This document shows positions 57,440 through 64,000 of a DNA stretch of 64,000 bases, in pieces. The notes under the pieces are model-generated. The model ran no database searches. It was given only the letters and a program-made list of their open reading frames with translations, and was not told the origin of the DNA. The stretch comes from Gigaspora rosea (lineage: Eukaryota; Glomeromycota; Glomeromycetes; Diversisporales; Gigasporaceae): NCBI GenBank assembly GCA_003550325.1, contig QKWP01000846.1, forward strand, positions 25,490-89,489, read 5' to 3'. Within the stretch, counting starts at the first letter, position 1. Each line of letters opens with the position of its first letter. The position numbers and the translations under genes are program-made.

Positions 57440-57720
57440 TGTTTGTAGCCATGGTTACTATAACCACATTTTATAAAATTGTTAATAACTCAAAATTTTA
57501 CTAGGGTAACCCCTGTTGTGTTACTAACAAAAAATGCCCCTCTCGTGATTTTGTAATAATTTTGACTTTGACTTTAACTTTAATCCTATTCAATTACAAC
57601 TCTAACCCTAACCCTAACCTTAATATTATACTAATCCTAACCCTAACTATATTACATTTGGGCTTAGTTATGGACCCTGGTTATTGTAACCTATGGTTAC
57701 AAATATATTAATTCTTTAAA
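57440..57720. repeat. CCCTAA-bearing repeat
   Basis: ATGGTTACTATAACCAC at 57450 and CCTGGTTATTGTAACC(T)ATGG at 57680 are inverse of each other at the ends. The middle holds CTAACCCTAACCCTAACCTT (about 57601) and a second CCTAACCCTAAC. It is probably one more inverted-repeat element with telomere-like words inside. Confidence 0.5.
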
Positions 57721-58009
57721 GTTTAGGTATCTATAAAAAATTTTTAAATATTTTTTTATTATTAGGCTATGCTAATAAAATTAATTGGTTCTCATAACAT
57801 TTTAAGACCTAACCAAGTGCACCGGCACTCAGATGTTATTGTTAGAATCTAAAAAATGTTATATAAATTTTTTAAATATTTAAACACTTTATATAAAAAT
57901 ATGTATAGTAATCTTAAAAACTATATAAAATAACATTTGACTTTTTTAAAAAAATTCACCCAGCCAAGTTATAAAAACCAATTTTATTTATGTGTGTGGC
58001 CTTATCTAT

Positions 58010-58110
58010 TCAAATTTGTCAAAAACTTTTATTTTAATTTTACAAACTTGTAAAATTAAAATAAAAAATTTTTATTAAATTTGAATAGTTGGCTATTAAA
58101 AAATTATTTT
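58010..58110. repeat. Short hairpin unit of the dispersed palindromic family
   Basis: TATTCAAATTTGTCAAAAAC and its inverse TTATTAAATTTGAATA flank the core TTTTACAAACTTGTAAAA. A T run and decayed matter follow to 58237. Confidence 0.5.
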
Positions 58111-58239
58111 TTAAAAAGAAAATTTGCTTGATTTTAGTTTTTTTTTTTTTTAAGAAGGATGTCTATTTCTACCATGGTATTTTGCTATTTTTACTATAGT
58201 TATACAAGAATTTCTATTTTTAGTATTTAATATAATATA

Positions 58240-58412
58240 CAAGTCACTCGCATTATAGTAAAGTTCTCGGGCTATAAAATTTCTTCACTATATTGAAAGA
58301 TTCACTATATCAAAAGCCTTTTATTATAGTAATAATAATTCTGTTCTAAAAAAATTCTTCACTATAGCCAATCTTCATTATATCGAGAGTTTACTATAAT
58401 GAGAGTGACTTG
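58240..58412. mobile_element. MITE with TA duplication, 173 bp
   Basis: Ends CAAGTCACTCGCATTATAGT (left) and CAAGTCACTCTCATTATAGT (right, read inward), TA at 58238-58239 and 58413-58414. The interior repeats the words TCACTATA and TTCTTCACTATA. Tc1/mariner-like. Confidence 0.78.
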
Positions 58413-58429
58413 TATTATCAAATAAATTT

Positions 58430-59660
58430 ATTTATCGCATTAGGCAATACACTTTATATATTACTCTTTCAATCAAATTTTAAAATTAGGTATAAGTTTC
58501 TTCTTTTGCCTGTACACAATCTTTACTCACTCTAGTTCTAACTAATAAAAAAAATGATTATACAGTGCAGGACAGCAAAAACCATCTAATTTTTTATATG
58601 AAATGCCAAATTTACAATTATTTAATTGATTTTGATTGGCTAATTTTATATAAAAAAATTTTAATTGATTAAAAAAAAACATAGAAATTCTTTTTTTCAT
58701 ATAGTATGCCAAATTTTCAAATACTTATAAACTTTAAACTTTTATAACTTCTTAAAGTTATCCCTTAATTTGTTATGCAGGCATATTTGTCTGCGAAAAT
58801 TTTAAATTTTAAATTTTTAAATAAAACCTTAAATATTAATTTTAGCTATATACTTTCTAAATAAAAATTATAATATTAGTTCTGTTTTATCAACTTTATT
58901 ATAAAATTTTTTTAAAATTATTAAAAAACTTTGGTGTAGTAAAAGTTTAAAGTTTTTGTTTTGGAACTTTAACTATAGAATTTTTTCTTTAGGCTTTCTC
59001 AAATTTTATATGTTCCCATCTATAAAAAAAATTTTCACTTTTAATACAAGTCTTAATTTTTTCAAGTAAATCATATAAAGTCAAATAATGAAAGTTGTCA
59101 TCCTTTATATAAACTACAATATTGTATTAAAAACTATATTTTTTAAAACCAATATTTAAAGAATTCACCAAGATATTGTAAAATATTTTTTTGGTTAAAA
59201 AATTTCTTTAAAATTTAATATTTTCAGCTTATAAGCAATATAAACTTTTTGTTTTATAATATAAATTTAAATAATTCAAAAATATAATCCTTGTTTTTAA
59301 ATATTATAATACCAAATTTTATTTAAATATCTTAAATGATTAAAAATATAAATCAGAGGTATATTTATAGTAATTATACAGGCAAATTTGCCTGCGAACT
59401 ATTACAAACTAAGGGAAAGTTATAATAAATAAAAAATCTGTTTTAACAGAATTGTAGCTTAAACAAATAGTAACAAATCTGTAAGACCAGATTTTCATTA
59501 AAATTATTTGTTTTTAAGTTATAACAATTTTTATATTTTATATATAAAAATTGGATAGTTTTTGCTATCCTGTATTGTATTTAATTGTTTTAATTTTTTA
59601 TATTATGACAGTTTTATAATTTGTGGCAGGTGCAACAATATTATATATTAGTGTATTTAA
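58430..59660. other. A+T-rich stretch without a gene
   Basis: A GGACAGCAAAAACCATC block at about 58567 returns inverted at about 59553 (GGATAGTTTTTGCTATCC), and GCAGGCATATTTGTCTGCGA (58779) resembles ACAGGCAAATTTGCCTGCGA (59378). The stretch may be a decayed large inverted-repeat element of about 1 kb, but the arms are poor. No open frame. Confidence 0.4.
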
Positions 59661-59669
59661 TTGACTAAT

Positions 59670-60110
59670 TAATTAAAATATAGTTAGGGTATATAATATA
59701 AATTACTAATTTTAGATTTTTTAATAGGATTCAAAGATTATTTTTGATTATATTTCTTTTATATTTAAAAATCTGGAATATAAAAAATTAGCTTGTATTT
59801 TTTTAGCAATGTACTAGTCGTTCATGAGCTACTTTTATTTTATTTGAAAGTTCTTATTATTTTTTTTCTTATAAGAGATTTTTTAATAATATTTTTTGAA
59901 ATCTTTTTGACAATGTACAAAAAATTTTTTTACAATCTAATTATAAAATTAATAAAAAAGACTTTATTATATGAAAAAAATAATGAGAACTTTCAGATAA
60001 AAAACAATTACTTAAGATTAATTAGACTATTGTTAAGAAAAAGTACTTTGAGTCTTCAATTTTTATCAATTTTTATATAATAAATAATCATTAATTATAT
60101 AAAATCAATA
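59670..60110. repeat. Decayed copy of the 13142-13920 fold-back element
   Basis: AATTTTAGATTTTTTAATAG, GCAATGTACTAGTCGTTCAT, TTTATTTGAAAGTTCTTATT and GAGAACTTTCAGATAAAAAA follow the order of the element at 13142-13920, including the inverted halves. The central poly(A) run is missing. An open frame at 59793-60080 is a by-product. Confidence 0.6.
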
Positions 60111-60176
60111 AAAATTAAAATATAGTGGCTTAGAAAGCTTCCAGAAATCAGCTGATTTTTGTTTACTATGAGTAGG

Positions 60177-61595
60177 GTGTCCAGGATTATAATGTGGCAT
60201 AATATGTACATAATTTAGTTTGTACTGCATATGCATTATGCATCATATAAAGTTGTATAATTTGGGCCATTTTATATAATAATTCACATAATATAAGTAT
60301 ACTAGTTTGTGGCCAATCAAATTGCTCAAAATAGAATAAAAAGCAAGAGTTTGGAACCAAGTTATTTGTCACTAGTTAAAACTGTTTTGATCGATTAGCA
60401 TATGAAAATAAAACCGGTTCCAAACTCTATATAGATAGAACAAATAACAAATCATAGCACTTTAAATATTGTAAACTGCTGTATAAAAGATCTGGGTCTA
60501 ATAGAGCCCCGAAGAACTCTGATACAACTCAGATAATTCTAATTTTGTATAAAAATTCATTAAACGTTGCATTTTTATATAGTAAATTTTCAAATTTTGC
60601 TCTATTTTATATATTTATTTGACTAAAATACTGCTAAAATTATACAAACTTAGATCTGAGTTGTATTAAAGTTCTTGTACCATTAGAATGAAAAATTTAA
60701 AAAGTATGCATATTTTTCATCCATAGTGGGCAGCCTAGATACTTAAAAAAACATATTTGGTTATTATAGATTTGAGTTTCATATTCGGGTTTAGTACAAA
60801 TGGGGTCTAATATCTTGTATATGGCAGCTTACGGTAATTTTCTTTGATCAATTTTAATCAATTTTAAAAGTTTATGTACTGTACATATATACTATATTTT
60901 ATACAAAATAAAAAGCTAAATGGATATTTAAAAATTTTAATATCTTATTTAGATATCTAAGTATTCACGCAGTTGTTTAATTATAAATAATATGGGGACA
61001 TCAATAAAAATGGGACAAATTTATCTAATAAATTTGGCCCATTTCTATTGACTTCAACTTATATGTTTATAGAAATTTTTTGCATATTTTATATAATTTG
61101 TGGTGTAGCACATAATATGCTGTATATTTTAAGAATAGAGTATACGCAATCATTTTTTATATAATATGCGTTGTCAATTTTTTTGTATAACAGATTATAT
61201 AGTAAACACAACTCTGATTGGGTAATTACCTGTTTTAGAAATATTTTTACTATCATATTTGTTTTTTGTATAACCTTAGCAAATTTGAAGCCCCCAGCAA
61301 ATTTAGCTATATAAGGAAGTATATTTTTTAAAATAATACAACTACTAAAGATTTTACTACTATAAATAGAAGATTTAATCTGTATATTACCAAATTTTGG
61401 TAAAGATTGACAGTGGTTTTAAAAAACTTTTATTAGTGGCATATTTCAAATTTTGCATGAAATCCCAAAGTACTACCAAAATCATATGATAAATGATTTA
61501 CATACACTTTACTCTTAAGCTAAAAACTTGTATAATTTGTATAATTTACAGTTTACCTATGCATAATTTGGCCATCCTCGTATTATAATCCTGGA
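60177..61595. mobile_element. Inverted-repeat element (GGGTGTCCAGGATTAT ends), about 1.4 kb, with a nested element
   Basis: The left end GGGTGTCCAGGATTATAATG and the right end read inward (GGGTCCAGGATTATAATACG) are inverted; TA precedes the left end (60175-60176). A member of the family at 27542-27647 lies inside (about 60467-60840; CTGCTGTATAAAAGATCT left, GCTGCCATATACAAGATA right). No transposase frame is left. Confidence 0.5.
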
Positions 61596-61599
61596 CCCT

Positions 61600-62290
61600 C
61601 TAACTATGAGCTTACTTCCACTTACCCACACCTGATATCTAATTAGCCAATCAGATTTTATGATGATTAAAAAGTTAAATATAAATTTAATAGTAAATAA
61701 CTTTTGATCTACTGGACCAAATTTGATGATTTAACTATGGTGCAGATGGCTTTAACTCTGAAATCACGTGACTTTGTTCACTTTTTCTGAAGATCATGTG
61801 ATATGAGTAAGCTAATCAAATAGCTCATTTGGGGGTTTTTTTTTTTTTAGAGAGAAAATTTTTTTTCTTAAGAAAAAATTTTTTTGACAACCTGAAAGGC
61901 AAGTCATGTGACCGTAATAGTGCATTTTGATTGGCTTAAATTAAAAAACATATACATTCACATTTTTACAATTTATTAATAAATTTTTAATTTTTAAAAG
62001 GCTACTACTCTACCAGTTTAGCTTTAAATTAAAATCTAAACCACAAGTTTTATTCTTTAGATCATAAAGAACAAAACTTGTGGATTAGTTTTGCATTTTA
62101 TAAATTTTTAAAAGAGTAGTAGTATTTTTTGTAAAGCTATTTTTTGTACAGAGTTAAAGCTATCTGCACTATACCAAAATGATCCTCTCAATGAGAGGAT
62201 TCTAGCGAGCCCAAAATTATTAAAATCCAATCACAGGATTTGTAATCAGAATAGAGTTGTGTTACTATAAAAGTTCTATAATTTATTAAA
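61600..62290. repeat. Inverted copy of the 6320-6680 repeat, enlarged
   Basis: ACTTTTGATCTACTGGACCA (about 61691) and CCTCTCAATGAGAGGATT (about 62192) are the inverse of words at 6320-6680. Between them extra sequence includes CACAAGTTTTATTCTTTAGA and its inverse (62041 and 62060-62085), that is, a further fold-back piece. Confidence 0.5.
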
Positions 62291-62756
62291 TAATTCATTA
62301 GTGAATTATATATACATAATTTTACGTAAGATATTATGGAAAGTAATATTACAAAAATCTTACGATTGATGTGGTATATTATGTAACATATTATATTATA
62401 TTACAGTAATATTACAGTTATTATTTCGAATATTTCAAAATATATTGCGAAATATTGTAAAATAGACCAAATAAAAAATGCAAATTACCCCTACAGGGGT
62501 CGTGTACTCATGCAAATTTATAAACTAATGCACGCAGGAGGTAATATTTTGATGTTTTGCAGTATTTTGCAGATTTGTGCAAATTTTCAAAATTTTTAAA
62601 AAATAAATAAAACGATATACATATTCACATAATTATGCTTTTTTACAGGTTTTCGTAATATTTTACATAGTTTCGCAATTTAATATAAAATTTTATATTT
62701 TTTTATTTATTATTATTACATATTATATTTTACATTTATTAAATATACATTTTTAG

Positions 62757-62835
62757 GGATGTAGCGACATAGAGAAGCTGTCTGGTTGTCACACCCAAGT
62801 GGCAGGTCTAGAGTTCAAATCCCACTGGAGATGAA
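62757..62835 (+). repeat. tRNA-like sequence, possibly a SINE head
   Basis: GGATGTAGCGACATAGAG resembles an A box region and AGAGTTCAAATCCCACTGG a B box region (consensus GGTTCRANNCC with one change), about 50 nt apart, the spacing of polymerase III internal promoters. The arms do not fold into a good cloverleaf, so I do not call a functional tRNA. Sequence downstream (to 63151 and again from 63737) is GC-richer and may be the body of the same element. Confidence 0.45.
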
Positions 62836-63155
62836 TTGAAAAATAGGCCTGTATTATAGTAACATTTGTTCATCGATCGGTCGGGTATATTACTTGTAAC
62901 CTTGGTACCACCATATTGAATGAGAGCTTTGGCATAGTTGTGTAAGTTATACAGACAAATCCAAGAGACCGGAACAATTGAAACCCATTTGGCAAGCCCC
63001 GAGTGGAGAGGTAGCTGGACTTTCGACGGTACCGGGAAAAAGGATCTTAGTAGTGACTATTCAGAAGAGCAAGAGCCTCTATGGCAAAGGGGGCCCACCA
63101 ATCTGGCCACCGAGTCGCACCGGAGGAAAAGGTCATATGTTATAGAAGCATGTAC

Positions 63156-63732
63156 TGTTACGGGGTAAATCGTAGATTTATTAACTTATGTACAAAAATA
63201 TACGGATTTAGATGATTAGGCAACTCGCCAGAGGCGTGACGTTGGTGATTTGGTATTAATTTATTTATTAATGATTTGTTATAAGGAATTATTAAGGGAA
63301 TTTTATTAAATGTATTATGTGATTTATTGGAATCCCGTAGGATGTCCTTTTACAACAGCGAGATCATAGGGTTTTTATAACTTTTACTTTCTTAAGGAAA
63401 CCACGAGGCTTAAAAGAAATTATCTAAAAAGATTGTAAGAAGATGAACTCTAAAGTAGGGGCTTACAACAATAATTACATCATAGAAAGGCTTTGCTTCT
63501 CTTAATAAAATATTTAATATCGCAGCCTCTTGTAATTATATTTGATTTTCTCTTTTCTTTCTACGTGTACTTGTTATTCGGATGTTTGAGTTTTGCGTTT
63601 GTTTGTTTATCCTATTTGGCCGACAAGCCTTAGCCGATAGACAAACATTTAGCCTCAAATAGGATGGCATATACTTCTTTAATCATGAGTTTACTGTGCC
63701 CAATTTTGTAGATCTACCTTTTGCTCGTGACA
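63156..63732. mobile_element. Solo LTR, 577 bp
   Basis: Starts TGTTACGGGG and ends CTCGTGACA, so the ends are TG...CA with a short imperfect inverted repeat. GTAC lies directly on both sides (63152-63155 and 63733-63736), the 4-bp target duplication typical of Gypsy-type elements. No internal part is present, as expected after recombination between two LTRs. It differs from the LTRs of the element at 30553-38141. Orientation cannot be set. Confidence 0.8.
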
Positions 63733-63736
63733 GTAC

Positions 63737-64000
63737 CAAGGAAAGAGAGACCTTAGGCACCTAAAGCCTGGCAAACAGATCCTTCTGGGCCAACTGGATT
63801 GGTAGTCTGGAATGACTAGAAAAAAGGATCCAAAGAGTGACTGACCGGGTACTGGGGTCTAGTAAACTTCGCAAGGGCAGATGGAACTAATCAGCCAATA
63901 AGAAGCAAAAACATGGAAACGTATACATGTCAAGACCCAACGGAGCTCTGGGCGTACCCATATGGGAGTTTTTAGACATTAAGAGGATTTGGGACCACCA
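63737..64000. other. GC-richer flank, continuation of the sequence before the solo LTR
   Basis: Composition matches 62840-63151, so the two pieces were one stretch before the LTR arrived. No frame with a recognisable domain; the open frame at 62938-63168 (SPEWRGSWTFDGTGKK) ends inside the LTR and is unassigned. The stretch runs out of the window. Confidence 0.4.

Noticed and set aside
59793-60080. 95-codon frame rich in Leu, Phe and Ile
   Set aside because: Lies fully in the decayed fold-back element related to 13142-13920; composition is that of A/T-rich DNA.
62757-62835. Functional tRNA gene
   Set aside because: A and B box-like words are present, but acceptor, anticodon and T stems pair poorly; kept only as a tRNA-like repeat.

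Overview
The window looks like nuclear DNA of an arbuscular mycorrhizal fungus (Glomeromycotina, probably Rhizophagus-like). This is inferred from about three-quarters A+T, host genes cut by many short GT-AG introns (mostly 60-100 nt), fungal versions of conserved eukaryotic proteins, and a Mutator-like transposase (DSTHKTN motif plus SWIM zinc finger) of a type known to be expanded in these fungi. No search was run, so the species is not proven. I see no bacterial genes, rRNA or CRISPR.

Only five host genes are well supported, all outside the repeat blocks. A complex I LYR-motif subunit (NDUFA6-like, minus, 9898-10353) is head-to-head with a MARCH5-like RING-CH ubiquitin ligase (plus, 10757-12397); both families act at mitochondria, and 403 bp separate the starts. 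A CaMKK/Sak1-type protein kinase lies at 15838-18030 (plus), a saccharopine-dehydrogenase-like membrane oxidoreductase at 25329-27354 (minus), and the RNA lariat debranching enzyme DBR1 at 39628-41924 (plus). For all five I rebuilt the exons by hand, and every splice junction keeps frame and restores family motifs.

The rest is mostly mobile DNA. At 0.5-3.4 kb there are degenerate tandem repeats of opposite strand bias. From 3.8 to 9 kb lie several miniature inverted-repeat elements (MITEs). At 13.1-13.9 kb is a fold-back element with a run of 68 A at its centre. At 22.1-22.6 kb is a retroposed fragment with 16-bp target duplications. A Ty3/Gypsy fossil fills 30553-38141 (minus), with both LTRs, a 4-bp target duplication and a MITE inside pol. 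From 42.7 to 51.7 kb elements are inserted into each other, ending with a 5.9-kb Mutator-like element (45391-51317) that carries a nearly readable transposase gene and sits inside a small inverted-repeat element. From 52.7 to 55.3 kb an extremely A+T-rich stretch leads into a tandem array of units near 300 bp with a two-step (about 600 bp) period. From 55.9 to 62.3 kb there are more hairpin repeats and MITEs. The last 1.2 kb is more GC-rich and holds a tRNA-like sequence and a solo LTR.

The strongest structural results are those where a target duplication or an uninterrupted second copy dates the events: MITE in Gypsy pol, MITE in a DBR1 intron, Tc1/mariner-type MITE in hAT-type MITE in a TTAGGG-bearing element, hAT-type MITE in MULE-type MITE, and the MULE in its host element. 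The least understood item is the tandem array at 53.5-55.3 kb, whose units carry a hairpin and, on the minus strand, a short reading frame with splice-like sites.
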